Positions 24,497 through 36,400 of a stretch of 64,000 nt of DNA are shown here, piece by piece. The stretch lies in NCBI GenBank assembly GCA_965153455.1, contig OZ234497.1, positions 16,423,872 through 16,487,871 on the forward strand, read 5' to 3'. Below the pieces are notes generated by a model, which had not been told where the DNA came from, searched no databases, and saw nothing but the letters and a program-made list of their open reading frames with translations. Both the position numbers and the translations under genes were made by a program. Numbering within the stretch: position 1 is the stretch's first letter; the number at the start of each line of letters is the position of its first letter. The DNA comes from Sphagnum compactum. Lineage: Eukaryota > Bryophyta > Sphagnopsida > Sphagnales.

Positions 24497-25260
24497 CTAA
24501 GATGAAAAAGTTATCATCTGCCACAAATTAGTTAATGACAAAGGTGCATTAATTACGATGTGTGGAAGAGATGAAGAACCCCGACCAAATGCAGCATCCT
24601 ATTGAATAATCACTATGGCTTGCGCATGTTGAAGGGCTATGGACACATGTTGTCAATAATAAGACACAAGTATTGAACGGGACTAAAAAAACTATTAATG
24701 ACACGCAATAGTGGTCTATGAACAAACAATAAAAAATGAATCAATACAAGAATGAAAACACCCATACATCTCAATAGTAAAGGGAATGAAATCATCGCCT
24801 AGTGTTCGCTTAGCGTATGATCGTGACTTTTCCTGAACAACCATCATCGCTGCATGTGTTGTCGTCATTGATGTTTGCTACACCATATCTAGATGAATTA
24901 GGTCAACAATGATGACATCCAGCAAGGTTTGAAAATCGTTTCTGGTGATAAGGATATCTATTCGTTGTCAAATGTGGTGAAGGAAAAGGTGGGAAACCTC
25001 CCTCTAAACATGTGTTCCACTCTCCAAAGCAATATTTACAATAGTATTCCAAAATGTATCGTGGGCTATTATACACTCACTCCCACAAGGGCACCAAAGT
25101 AAATGGGTACCTAGATTGTAAATAGTATGACCACACTAACACAGTGAAAGGTGGGCAACCATAGGGTGTGGTAAACCAAGACAAATATGTAATGTTGTAA
25201 GGAAGTGGGCTAGGGATAAATGAAATGTAGGTGTTATAGGACGAGCTAATAACCACATGT
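24497..25260 (-). pseudogene. non-LTR element C-terminal zinc/endonuclease-like part
   Basis: One minus-strand frame stays aligned for about 250 codons despite eight or more stops, ending SSSLPHIVINAPLSLTNLWQ. Cysteines and histidine at C-x-C-G, H-x3-C-x-C-G and a following H resemble the zinc finger of non-LTR retrotransposons. The ID...DV segment after it sits where R2/CRE-type elements carry the endonuclease active site. The first residue of the PD motif would be Ile here, consistent with decay. Assignment to an endonuclease is inference. Confidence 0.5.
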
Positions 25261-25972
25261 CAGCCCCTGGATGTGCACATGAGTGAAGATGTGTTCACAT
25301 GATATCTGAAGGAACATTTATTAGAAGCATAGTAAATTTTTGTTCGTGTAGGTGATCCACCAAAGAATATGGTGATCATCCTATTGGAAATGAATGAAAA
25401 GTGCAAGAGTGATCAATGCCCAACAACCCAAGCATGTGGGGGCGACAATCCAAATTGCAAAAAGGAGGCCAAACTCGCTCAAAGAAGTAGGAAAAATGGC
25501 TTAACAATGAACTAGGTGACCAATAGAATCACTAAAAGATCCCACACCAAGTAACTTCTCCAACATAGCTATGGTATGAATATCGAACTCAACATAATGA
25601 TGCAAAATACCTAGAGATGGAAACATTATATGAAGCAAGTACCTAGGGTGCTAGGCATAACATAATGAGAACATCGCATATTTGCCTAAGGATTTGAAAA
25701 CATAGGGAAAGTAAATATCCTTTTAAGATCCTCATGTAGAGTTTCAACCACAAACGACTCAACAAATAATCTGGATCCACTTGTGTACCCAAACTACGTA
25801 AATCCAAATCGAAAGTAAAAAAAACCAAGAGGAAGTGATATAGAGTGGTTTCACCCTTGTGGAGACCAAACTACACACTTTGTTGGTTACATTGAAAGCC
25901 TAATGTTGAAAACTTTTGTCGCAATCGTCAAAAAACAAAAACACATTTAATGCGAAACTTACTATATGTGTG

Positions 25973-26791
25973 TCATCTACCAACAAAAGGAAAACACAAG
26001 TAAGGTGGGTTATTACTGTGAAACAAAGAGCGCGAAGGTGAGCCAGAGCAAATAATGTTCCTCCCAATGGTTCCCCCTATCGTGTATTTGACTCCAACGA
26101 AGTGATTATGAGATTCGCATGCCGAGAAGTTTGAAAAAAATATAGTGGGGATGGGTGTGCACAGAATTGTCGAACAAATCAAAAAAGTTCATTCGAAGAA
26201 TTGAGCAAAAATCGTAACTCTTGATAAATGGCTATCCGTGACATTAAATTAAAAGGTGTTATGGACATTTGCTTATAACACCACCCAATCTGGATGTAAG
26301 TCTAACATCGTTCAAATGCCATGAACCATTATCTCACAACCGCCACAAATTGTTACACCAAATTGATGAAGACTAAAATGCTCCACAAGAATATCCTTAA
26401 ACTGAATAACCAATGTGCATGCAACTAAACAATAGGTCACATCATTAATCATGATGGGCCGTATGCCTTTAGATTGATTTTCCAATGCTAGGAATTGAGA
26501 TGCAGAAAGCAAACAAGATGTTGGAGGTGCAACATGAGGTCAAGCAATGTGCCCAGATACTTTGAAAAAAAGGAAGTTGAACCCACTCGCAGAATCATTT
26601 AGGACAAAACAATTTTGTAAAAGTTCATACACCATACTTGAGGGCCCATTGGAAGAAATATGAGGTGAATGAACCAAGGCAAAAATAAATGCTTCTCGAT
26701 TTAAAATAACCTTTGTCTCAAAATGAAAATCATCAACAAAAGGGGGAAAATCAACCTCAACAAGTGGATGGAGAAAATGAATGACTCCCAT
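25973..26791 (-). pseudogene. non-LTR reverse transcriptase remnant
   Basis: Open pieces at 26791-26540, 26512-26312 and 26182-25973 line up in one order as the front half of a non-LTR reverse transcriptase. The region after HPDWVVL, where the first catalytic Asp is expected (DVRNAFN-like), reads ANVHNTF after a stop. The expected Y/LADD box falls in CFPFVGR, a stop, then HTY. Both catalytic sites therefore look destroyed. Confidence 0.55.
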
Positions 26792-27659
26792 GGTTTTTTT
26801 TTATGGGGTTGCCAATTTGTTCGGAGGTAGTGCACGTATTGCTCAAACGTACTACCTTACATGAATAAGGGCTCGTGCACAAAACAATTGCGCTGATGGA
26901 GATGGGATCGGATCTAAAGTTGATTTTGAACATCTATGAAAAGTTAATGCGAATCTTCTAATCATGTGCCCTTCTTGTAGTGTCTCCTAGTCACCACCCA
27001 TATTATATCAATGCAAGTGGGTGCGAATCTCTTGGTGGCCTTTTTCACCACCTCATGGAGAAAAGGATAATCACTAAAAAAAAAATTAAAAAAAATGCCA
27101 AGTTGCAATATTAAAAGGATCAGATGTTAATCAAGATAAAGTGATATGTAAAGCACATTAAACTTCAATTCAAATAACATATGGAATATGATGATATGAA
27201 CGAAAACAAAATAAACTCAAATGTAAAGCATCAATGATGTATATGGGTGCAATCCATATCCATGCTAAAGAAAGAAGAAAACATGGTAAAGTAAAGCAAC
27301 ACTATTCTTAAGAGAGATGATTGCCTATGAGTAGTGCATGAAAGCTAGTGCCATGCTAAACTCCCTTTGCATTGAATAGATGATTGCAAGAGGGACAAGG
27401 AACGTGAGTTTGTAGAGGAGAGGACCATATGACAAGTACTGGAAAAGCTCCTATTGGGTGTGGTAGGTGCAATGGAAAGAAAGCCGATTGATCTAACTGA
27501 AATAAGCTAGGAGGGATGGGAATGAGTTAAAAGAGAAAAACTTAGAAACAAAGCAAAAACAAATTGAAAAATTAATGCGTGTCTTTAAATTTGGAACTGA
27601 ATTGGCACATCCTCCAAGTAAAGGTTAGTGTTATGAATTTGTCCATTAAGTAGTACTAC

Positions 27660-27768
27660 AAGGGTCCATGGTTCCTAAGGGTAATCCCAAAATGGCTGCA
27701 AAGGTTATTGACATTAAGTTGTGGGTGCTACGCAAGTCCACCAATACCACTGTGGGTTTACCGTTAAC
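27660..27768 (-). pseudogene. gypsy protease N-terminal half
   Basis: VNGKPTVVLVDLRSTHNLMS matches the gypsy aspartic protease opening (V.GKP..VLVDSGSTHNFIS). The catalytic DSG triplet has become DLR. The second half of the domain is found 3.3 kb away at 24297, beyond the nested element. Confidence 0.7.
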
Positions 27769-27934
27769 TGTTCTTTCTCTATGAATGATGATGTGATTTT
27801 GGGCCACCTTTTTTTTTATAGAATGGTAGTTGATACCTTGATAGGTCCTTTGTTTCTTGTTCCATTATTACGCCTTCCTCATTCTTCTTTGGGGTAACTA
27901 ATGTAAAGGCTGCTATTTGCTGGGAACATCTAGG

Positions 27935-27976
27935 ACATTGGAAAAAATGATGACCATCTTGATGACAGTTAAAACA
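27935..27976 (-). pseudogene. gypsy gag zinc knuckle
   Basis: CFNCHQDGHHFFQC fits C-x2-C-x4-H-x4-C exactly, the RNA-binding knuckle of retroviral-type gag. It is followed by PRCSQQIAA and lies just upstream of the protease remnant, as expected. Confidence 0.8.
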
Positions 27977-29305
27977 TAGTCCTTTTTGTCTATGTTCCCC
28001 CTATTATTTCACACTAAACCTTTAAGTACCTTTGTGATTGGTCCAACCCCTTGTTTAAGCTTCCAAATATTTCGAAGCTTTTTCCATTTTCCTTTATGAA
28101 ACCGGGTTCCATAGATCCCATTGTCCATCTTGGGGTCACTTGCCATTTTCCCAAAAGGTTTTTTATGGGTCCTTTCTTGGTTTTCCTAATTTATGGCTAG
28201 TCAATAAGCTTTCAAAACAGTTTTAAGATATAACCTTTGACCATATATTTTATATTATCATTTAACCCATTCACGAAAACACAAACACAATCTAATTTCG
28301 TCAAACAAAAAAAGTAGAGGATATCAAACCAATTCTTGGCATAACTATATCAATTCCTCCTTCATTCTAGTGGAATAATGTTCGGGCATATATTGGGCCA
28401 TGAACACCCTCCTAAATTTGTGCAAGTTCCAACTTGGGGTTGGCCATGTGCTTTTTCATCCACCTTAAATCATCTTAAGGTTGTGGTCCACACTTTGCAA
28501 CCTTTCATCTTCTCTATTTTCTCTTCTAAACTTTTTTTTTTCCTACCCTATTCCTCTTCTTATTTCCCCCTTGTGTTCTGCCCTGTGCACGCACAAGACT
28601 TCCTAAACTATTTACATATGCACTCATGTGCTAATGCCAACTCCTAATTGTGACACCCATTGTCCATGGTCACCAATCCACAAGTTGGTGGTTGCTAACA
28701 TCCACGAGAACCAGGTACCCTAATCCCAAGAATGATAGGTCTCAACGCACTTGGAGCTTAGAACCATTCTTTGTCCACTGACCTTTTAGGAGGTTTGTGC
28801 CAGTATGTCTAGACCAATGTTGTGCGTGTAAATGGTTTGAGACTTACACTTCGCATAAATCTAAATCCCATTATGAGATTTATTTACATGTTGTGTAACT
28901 GTAAGTGTAAAAATCAATACATTTATATGGTTTTACATGGTTATGTAAAACAATGTAAAAATAAAACAAATACACTTATATGATTTTATCTGGTTGTGTA
29001 AAACAATGTAAATTTTTTTGGGGGTAAAGGGGGATTACATAATGTTTTTGGTGATAGGCCAATCAAATGGCCCATTGCCAAAAGAAAAAACCTATCAAAA
29101 CATGCATCCACAATTAATTAATATGGATTTGCAAGAATGTATGGTCATTAAAGGTCTATTATAAAAATATAAAAAAGTTATTTATAAAATTGAAAAAATA
29201 TAGCATCAGAACCTGAGTTTGGTCATAAATAGGGTGAGATTAAAAAAAAACCTGAAAAAAAATACATTAACGTTCAAGGGGGGAAAGGAAGGGGGAAAGG
29301 GCGCC

Positions 29306-29324
29306 GGGGGGGGGGGGGGGGGGG
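29306..29324 (+). repeat. Run of 19 G
   Basis: An uninterrupted G homopolymer lies next to the end of the dispersed repeat at 29325. Its exact length may be affected by sequencing error. Confidence 0.7.
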
Positions 29325-29570
29325 ACTCAGAAATCCATCAATTTCTATGATAAACTGAGTTTCACCTTGTCTTTCATTTCTCCTGAGCGCCTCCACGACC
29401 TGCTACATATATTTTCATCGCTCTTACCTATACAACTACTATAATTATTCTAGAACCTTATGTATTAAATGCTGACTTTCAGCATTTCATACCCAGATTT
29501 AATAAAATTTCCTCACTTATGGACACACTGCAAGAGCGGTTTGAGGGTGAAAGGAGGCCCAAAGACAGGG
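29325..29570 (-). repeat. Dispersed ~245-bp repeat, copy 1
   Basis: The reverse complement aligns end to end with 46456-46699. Shared blocks include TTTGGGCCTCCTTT, GTATGAAATGCTGA, GTGGAGGCGCTCAGGA and GAAACTCAGTTTAT. There is no open frame. It could be a SINE or MITE; no RNA polymerase III boxes were identified with confidence. Confidence 0.75.
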
Positions 29571-30056
29571 TGACTTTATGAATAACCTTAACATATACAC
29601 TTAAATGTCTCAAAACAATTATACAGGGTCATGTAAGTGTAAAAATAAATATATACATGTCAACAATGTAAGTGCAAAAAGTTTGGACATGTAAGTGTAA
29701 ATGATTTACACACTGTATATATGGCTATTGACACTTATATGCAAAACACTAGTCTAGACATTCGTTTTGTCTTTCCCAACAACAATATGCTTGTTGGTAT
29801 TGAGTTGTCACAGCTCTCCTTAAAATCGAAATTCTGCCGAACTGATATATACAGGAGTTATGATGTGAGCTCAGCCGTCAAGGATAATTTCTTGCGTTGA
29901 TGGGGCAAGCCAGTCTAGCAACACTAACTAGAAATCTGTCATATGACTTGTGTCCTGCAGCACTAGTGTCCCAGGACTTGTCGGTCTCAATTGACACCAA
30001 TGACTGGAATGATGTCAAGCAGCAAGTGTCAGGGTGACCAACCTCATTAGACATGA

Positions 30057-30092
30057 GACTTGATGATGGGTGGCTCTACCCATCATCAAGTC
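30057..30092. repeat. Perfect 15-bp stem hairpin
   Basis: GACTTGATGATGGGT and its exact complement flank a 6-base loop GGCTCT. No T-run follows, so it does not resemble a bacterial-type terminator. Its role is unknown. Confidence 0.6.
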
Positions 30093-30261
30093 ACTCCATT
30101 CTAGCAGCAGCAACCTGTGTCTGCAACATGTATAGCCTTCCTTCACCCAATTTTGAATGCTGCACTTCACTCTGGTGCTAATCTCCTCCAAATCAACCCA
30201 CTGAAGTTCTCTCTTTTGTCAAAACTGTACTCTCACAAGTTTTAGCTTGCCATCATCATCT

Positions 30262-30333
30262 TTGTAGCCTTAACTCTTTTTGTAGGAGAGCTTCTCATTT
30301 TTGTAGCCTTAACTCTTTTTGCAGGAGAGCCTA
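30262..30333 (+). repeat. Two-copy tandem repeat
   Basis: The string TTTGTAGCCTTAACTCTTTT with a following GAGAGC occurs twice in a row with one base difference near the end. The period is about 39 bp. Confidence 0.7.
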
Positions 30334-30394
30334 AGAGAAAGACAGCAATACCATACCTATGACTGATGTTTGGCACTTCTTTGCTGAATATTTA

Positions 30395-31200
30395 TTTATT
30401 TAAGAAAACAATGTTAGGCAGTTTCAAATTGAATTTTCCAAAATTTCAACAGTTGAGGGAAAAGTATGCAAAGTACACATTTTGTTGTGTATTTGTAATA
30501 GTAACCCAATGGTTGGAACAACAATTATATTTTCACAAGTTGAGGCTTCAATTGTCAGCAACTTTCAACAAATATTTATAAAATTTTCCCTTTTTCAGCT
30601 AAAGCTTTTGCAAATTATTTTGTGTCAAACGTCAGTAGTAGGTAAGGTATCTGCTACCTAGAGTAAACCTGATCGACAGCACTGTATCCCCTTCTCTGAG
30701 CATTTTGTACTTCTGGGGTACCATATTAGTCCTTGAAAAGCTTTCAAAGATGGAGGGTTATTTTTCTGTTTTCAGCTGTGATGTTTGAACTTTCATGCAC
30801 GAGAATTTCGGAACACATTTGACAAGGTGGAAATGAGTGATGTCTGTCAAACTGAAGGCTGGTCCCTTTTGTATGCACTGATTTCTCAGCCTGGCTCTTT
30901 TTCTGCATTTGTATACAGTGGGCAGGTCTCTAGTATGTTTGTATGTATTACCATACCTACTACTGATGTTCTGCACAAGATCATTCACAAAAGGTTTAGT
31001 TGAAAAAGAGACAATGCTATTGATATTTGCCAAAGTTGTTGAGAATCAAACTCTCAAGTTGTGAAATTTTGTTTACTGTACCAACCATTTGTGTTACTAT
31101 TACAAATACACAACAAAATGTGTAGTTTGCATACTTATTCCCCAACTGTTGAAATTCTGGAAAATTAAAACAGTGTTTTCTTTGGTGGAAAATTTTCATT
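30395..31200. repeat. Fold-back element with ~190-bp arms
   Basis: The arm at about 30400-30585 and the reverse complement of about 31020-31195 share TTTCAACAGTTG, AAGTATGCAAA and CACATTTTGTTGTGTATTTG in the same order. The arms are separated by about 430 bp of unrelated sequence. A further direct similarity (TACCATACCTA...CTGATGTT) occurs at 30348 and 30951. Confidence 0.7.
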
Positions 31201-31369
31201 ATTTTTGTCACAAAAGAAAGGGCCCAGCAACATGGTCAAAGGGATTTTTATTTTTTTAATTAAAAAATTTCACCAGATTCCTAAGAAGAAAGCTATAAAT
31301 TACCCCAAAAAATTGAAATATTTTGATAGTTTTCTAGCTTTTTTTTTCATATCAAATCATTAGATTTAA

Positions 31370-31515
31370 ATAGTAGGTTCTAGCAAGTCACTAAAATATA
31401 GCAGGATTCCTAATTTTTCTATTATATTTGTCTTGTAACCAAATTTAGCTAAATCCTCTTGTGGCTGATCACCACTTTGGGCATGACATTGAAAAATTGA
31501 AGAACAAAACAATAT
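31370..31515 (-). repeat. Dispersed repeat family N, copy near 31.4 kb
   Basis: AGGTTCTAGCAAGTCACTAAAA, then GTAACCAAATTTAGCTAAAT, CCTCTTGTGGCTGATCACCA and GAACAAAAC match the right-arm segment 10740-10880 in order. Other relatives lie near 7.6, 32.8, 33.3 and 52.8 kb. Confidence 0.55.
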
Positions 31516-32811
31516 GCTTAAACTCAATTTTTAATATAAATAAATATTTGACAAAGAAAAAACATCAGTCCTATGAAGGTACTCTCTAATGTCAGTTTCC
31601 ACTTTGTGAAACCTTGATATATGTTATATCTCAAGGTTTGGGTGGTTCACCCAATCTCATTGGGGCAATGAGAGCCGACGTTGGTACCTTGCACCAAGTA
31701 GTAGGCCAATAATGGAAGGAAGGTCCAAGGTTATTCGAATTAATGAGTGCCTTAATAGCTAATCAGGGTGTCAAGATTCTCATTACAATCGACAACGGAA
31801 TGCTACTCACCCTAATATTACTCGCCCTAAAAAAACAAATTTGTTTCTCAAAAACCAATAATTAGTTGGTTGTTTTGTTACCGTGAAAACTGACCCTAGG
31901 CTTAGGGCATTATATATAATATATTTTTAGCATTTGTGCTATATTTCTTGGAGAGTGAACCAGCACCCACTAGTGCAACATTAAAGTTATCATGTTTTTG
32001 TCATATTTATTTTTTTGCAAAATCGTAATGTGAATATACTTAATTTCTAGAATCCTTCGCATGTTGTTTTTTACATTCCTTTCATTTTATTTTTTTGGCA
32101 CTCTCAAGACTTGTAAGTGCTTTAACAATTGTGGAAAATAATAGAAAAAGTGGATATGAATAAAAGTTTGGAAATCCAACCAAATTGATTGCAAGAAATC
32201 ATCCAAACTTTGGAATGAGATTGCCAACCTCACATCCCATGACATATGCCCATTCATTTCGGCAATTATAAGACTCCCACCTTCATCTATGTCATTTCAA
32301 AACTTCTTGTAGGGACCCCATTTTGGATGTGTCATGTACATCCAAAAATTATACGTGAGATTTAAAAAAATTCTTTGCATGAAATACTTGGAATGCGATA
32401 CAAAGTAATCAAGTCACCGACGCTCTCAACTGCCAGCCCCTCCCCTTGTCTCCCACTTTGCCTATAAATCAACTATGAAATAAGACCTAGCACAAAAATA
32501 ATGCAAAAACCCAATCATTGAAAAGCAACAAAAAATATGATCACAATGTTCAAGGAATGCATATTGTAGCATCATATGCTCATGACCTCCTATTATGAAG
32601 TTGGACATGACCCAGACTTTTTTTTGGGTGTGAAGTTTCATACTATTGTAAATTTTGGAATTTATTTGTTCCAAATTCTTTCTTATTTTAAAATCATCAA
32701 AAGTTGAAAATAAAATAAAATATAACTTTGAAAGTTGACGGATTTCTATATGTTCAAGTAGGTACCCAAAATGACAAAGGATATTAAATTTTTTCCCTTT
32801 GTCTTTTGTCA

Positions 32812-32895
32812 ATAGCTAAATTTGGCTAAATTGGCTTATGGATGATCTTCACCTTGTTTACATCAAATTTTTGAAAAACAAACACTGTCTTGCAC
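32812..32895 (-). repeat. Dispersed repeat family N, fragment near 32.8 kb
   Basis: AGCTAAATTTGGCTAAATTG, then TTATGGATGATCTTCACC and AAAAACAAACACTG correspond to the end of family N seen at 52830-52895. Confidence 0.55.
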
Positions 32896-33259
32896 ACCTC
32901 TCTTCTTTCATGGATTAATAATACTATTATGTCCCATGCAACTTGTAAAGTAAAAGGTGTCTCATAACTACAACAAAAAGCGGTTTTTCTTGCAATATTA
33001 GGCCATGATTCATGACACATGTGTGATATAAATTTTGTGGTCTACTCAATAACAATGCACAATATGTGACATTTGCTACCATGCACATAGTAAAATTAAA
33101 CATTAATTTGATATTAGTGTAATAAGTATGTGTCACAAAGTTATGTTAAAGTATAATATAAGCAGTGTTTCTTTTTACTAATTCCTCCCCTAGGTGCACT
33201 GGCTAGGATCCTCAGCATTAATTAGCAGTAAATGGCAACTGTCCTGGTCGACTAGTCCA

Positions 33260-33440
33260 TCTTTTTTTGGAATCCTACCTAGTTTAGGCGACCTACAGGA
33301 ACACACTGTCTAAATCTGGCGATTTCTAAGGTTTTTTTTCAAGATATGGCGATTTCTTTTTTAAATCTCAAAAATCCCTTTGTTGGATTTGCCAGCCCCC
33401 CTCTTTTTTTTGTCGTCAGGTTGCGAAAATTCGCAAAAAA
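33260..33440 (+). repeat. Dispersed repeat family N, fragment near 33.3 kb
   Basis: GGAATCCTACCTAGTTTAGG and the CGACCTACAGGAAC, TCTGGCGATTTC pattern match 7660-7760 in order and orientation. It is opposite in orientation to the fragment at 32.8 kb. Confidence 0.5.
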
Positions 33441-36400
33441 AGAAAAACACTGAATATAAGTCTAATAGTGTGATGTGTCATATTCATATTGTAATATTGT
33501 AAGGTACATCTTTAGCTTAAGCTTGAAATTCAATTTTTTGTTGAAAGTTTGAATGCTACTAAATTTTTTGGGACGAATATTATTCAAAACATAATATCTC
33601 CTTTACCTTAGGTCTAAGAATCACAAAATTGTCTCAATAAAACATTAAGATCATCAAGGGCTTTTCAAAAGTACAAAGAGTGCACCCCAATTTTTACAAA
33701 AAAATTAGTTTTTTTTTTTGGTGGAATACTTTTTGAACAATATTATTCAATATTAAGTCATTCTTGTGTTGTAGGTTTGAACGAGTGTTGGGGGCGGTTT
33801 TGAATGTTCACCTGATTTTCGGTCCGGTTCTATAACTCAATTTTCACAATAAAAATTGATTGGCATATTTACATATGAAAACCAGAGTGAACATTGCCCT
33901 CAAGTTTTCACATGAATGAGTCATAAAAACCGGTTCAAATATAATTTTTTCGCATGATGAAATTATTTAATTATTTAATTATTTAATTATTACAATTAAT
34001 TTTAATTAATGGAAATTTTAATAAGCGAGTTATGAAAATCAGATGCGAAAACCAACTGTTATTGTATATGTGAGAACTGCCCTATCCAAGAACTGAATGA
34101 GTTTGAAAATTAAAAATCTTGATACCTTGGTCAGTTCTCAACAAACCCATATATTTTAGAAAACTAATTGAGTTCTCACAACATCATGTAAGAACCGGAG
34201 CTGACCCATTCTCGCAAAAAAAATTGAGAACTGCCCAACATTGATCTAAACATTATGAAATTTCTTTCAAGACACACTCTATTCATTGTAAGTTTTGCAA
34301 TGATATCAAATGTGGGGGTAAGGGCCACCATGGTTTGGAACACCTCAACATGGTCCAAACCAAGCAAACAAACTACCTGTCTTTCAATAGATACTAATGT
34401 GACCTATGTTGTTGGCCCATGAATGAATTTTGAACGGGACAATGACACAACTTTGTTTCAAACCTAAATTTCACTAAAAATTAAAGTTTGAAATTCCAAT
34501 GACAAAACTAGGCACACAAAATTCAATGTTTCGTACAACTTCACTCTCAAAATTATGTAACCATCTCCATTAAATTTGATTCATTAATGTTGTCCAATAA
34601 TACCAAAAACTTGCCTAGGTTTCACTAAATCTTTTTGTTTTGATTTTCTTGAACTCTCAATGACAATATTGTCTCAATCTTCAATAATTCTTGTAAGTTT
34701 AAACATCATTAAACCACCTAAGTGCATGTAACTTGATAAAATCAATAATGTAACTTGATATAATTTCCTAAGGGGTTAAAATAAGTAATTTATTAAGTTA
34801 GGTGGTAAGGTGTCATAAATCAATATTGGTCAATGTATGATTCATAAAAAGAATCATGACACAAATTAATGTGCATGATGAGTCATTTGAGGTGTAATTT
34901 TTTTAAAAAAATTCTTGTTTAATTTTCTAATGATGAGTCACATGGTGAGTCATTTAAAACATAAATTTCAAAAAAATTCTGTTTAATTTCCTATTGTCTA
35001 GTATATAAGTGCATGTTTAGGAGCTATTGAAGACATCTTCACTTGACTAAAATGAAGTTTATTTTATAGAGTTAAAAGTTTCATAAAATAAACTTGAAGA
35101 TTAAAAATTTTAAATAATTTGATGAAGGGATATTCAATGTCGTATGCATAGTTTTGTGAATGTGTAGAATAATCACTATAATGGCATATTAGATATGCAT
35201 GGAAGGTAGATATGTGAATAAATGTTTGTGAGACAAAAAACATGAATCCACATAATTATGTAATAAAAGTACATAGTTGAACAATCCTTCAATTTTTCCT
35301 TTTCCAAATGCACCTTTATTCATCAAAGCCTTTTCAATTATACCAAATGCATTGTAAGGCGTGCATGGTTTGGAATGTTCAAGTTAACAAAACAAAAAAA
35401 ATTGTTTTTTCAATCAACAAATGTTCCACAATGAACACCAAATACAATACGCACTATAATGAATGTAACCACAAATTTTAGCTACCATATGTTTCACGAA
35501 CCATAGTCCCCTATTGTAAATGTGAGTCATGTTTAACACTAATTAATTTTCAAAAGGGCATGCATCAATTAAATTTTTTACAACATCAAAATTTCAAGGA
35601 ATTGAATCCAAGATCTTCCTTATATATGAACAATCCGAACATTGAGATATTTCAATTAAAATGTTAACAAATAAATTTTATAATGTATTTGTTACTTTCT
35701 ATTGAAAATTTGAAATATTCACATTAGAGCTATTGAACCTTGTTTTTTCAAAACAATTAATATTTCAACAAAAATGTGCCAATTATCAGTAATGGGTATA
35801 TATTATAAAAGAACCACATTTTGTTGTAATGAATTGTATTTCAAAGTTTTATTTTTTCAAGAATTTTGAACCAACACTTATACGACAAGTAAGGCAGTGG
35901 GAATGTTTAAAGGTTTCTGAAATTTCAAGCAGTTTGGCAACCACCTTATGCCTACCACACTAATTCTTGAAGGTAAATCATTAAAAGAAATTACCAAATG
36001 ACATAAATATTATAATTGTGATCATTTACATTTGAAATTATATTCTTGATATAATCTACGATCGTTATTATTTTCAACAATATTAAATAATATTTGGTAG
36101 GGATAGTACGATGAAATTATTTATGTCAAAATAACACTTTAATAAAGTTTGGGAATTACTTTCTAAATTGAAAAGACATTATTAGCCTTGGCAAAAGGGT
36201 GAAATGCACAAATTTGTGAATTAAAGCAAAGATTTGTTCCTTTTCATGTGTCTGCAACATTTTCCCGGACTTTTTAAAAAATCTAACAAATGTAGTGGAG
36301 TGATGAATTTTTCATAATGGGGAGGCCATTATTATTAAAACATTATGCCCTAAAATGCAAGGGCAGAAGTTGAGGTTGAAGGGTTATTACTCAAACAATA

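Larger units (their letters stand above)
24300..27560 (-). mobile_element. Decayed non-LTR retrotransposon nested in gypsy
   Basis: Read on the minus strand. The first part (26791-26540) encodes FLHPLVEVDFPPFVDDFHFE and GPSSMVYELLQNCFVL. Next, 26500-26200 gives reverse-transcriptase-like RPIMINDVTYCLVA, QFGVTICGGCEIMVHGI and LDLHPDWVVL. Then 25250-25000 gives a C-x-C-G...H-x3-C-P-C-G zinc-type motif (GHTIYNLGTHLLWCPCGSE, then AHDTFW). At 24960-24905 follows IDILITRNDFQTLLDVIIVD, shaped like a PD-(D/E)XK (restriction-like endonuclease) core. The frame ends at a stop at 24497, followed by a conserved-looking tail. Several in-frame stops mark it as dead. It separates the two halves of the gypsy protease, so it inserted later. 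Confidence 0.65.
22240..28330 (-). mobile_element. Decayed Ty3/gypsy element with nested insertion
   Basis: Reading leftward on the minus strand, the order is gag near 28290-28180 (FVNGLNDNIKYMVKG), zinc knuckle 27976-27935, protease first half 27768-27590, then the foreign insert 27560-24300. After it come protease second half (24297, FDIILEM then WLEPINAW), reverse transcriptase start 24030-23785, RNase H 23215-22991 and integrase end 22693-22249. The order is the canonical gag-PR-RT-RH-IN of Ty3/gypsy. Stops and shifts are present throughout. No LTR or primer site could be placed with confidence; the 5' side runs into another repeat near 28800. Confidence 0.8.
28805..29761. mobile_element. 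Small terminal-inverted-repeat element
   Basis: The ends ATGTCTAGACCAATGTTGTG and (reverse complement) ATGTCTAGACTAGTGTTTTG form imperfect inverted repeats of about 27 bp. The sub-terminal parts contain repeated TTACAC/GTGTAAA strings, including two tandem ~60-bp copies at 28907-29010. There is no coding capacity, so it looks like a MITE. A 245-bp dispersed repeat and a 19-G run lie inside it. No clear target-site duplication is visible. Confidence 0.5.

Noticed and set aside
30057-30092. Hairpin considered as an intrinsic terminator
   Set aside because: No T-run follows and the host is a eukaryote; kept only as a structural repeat.
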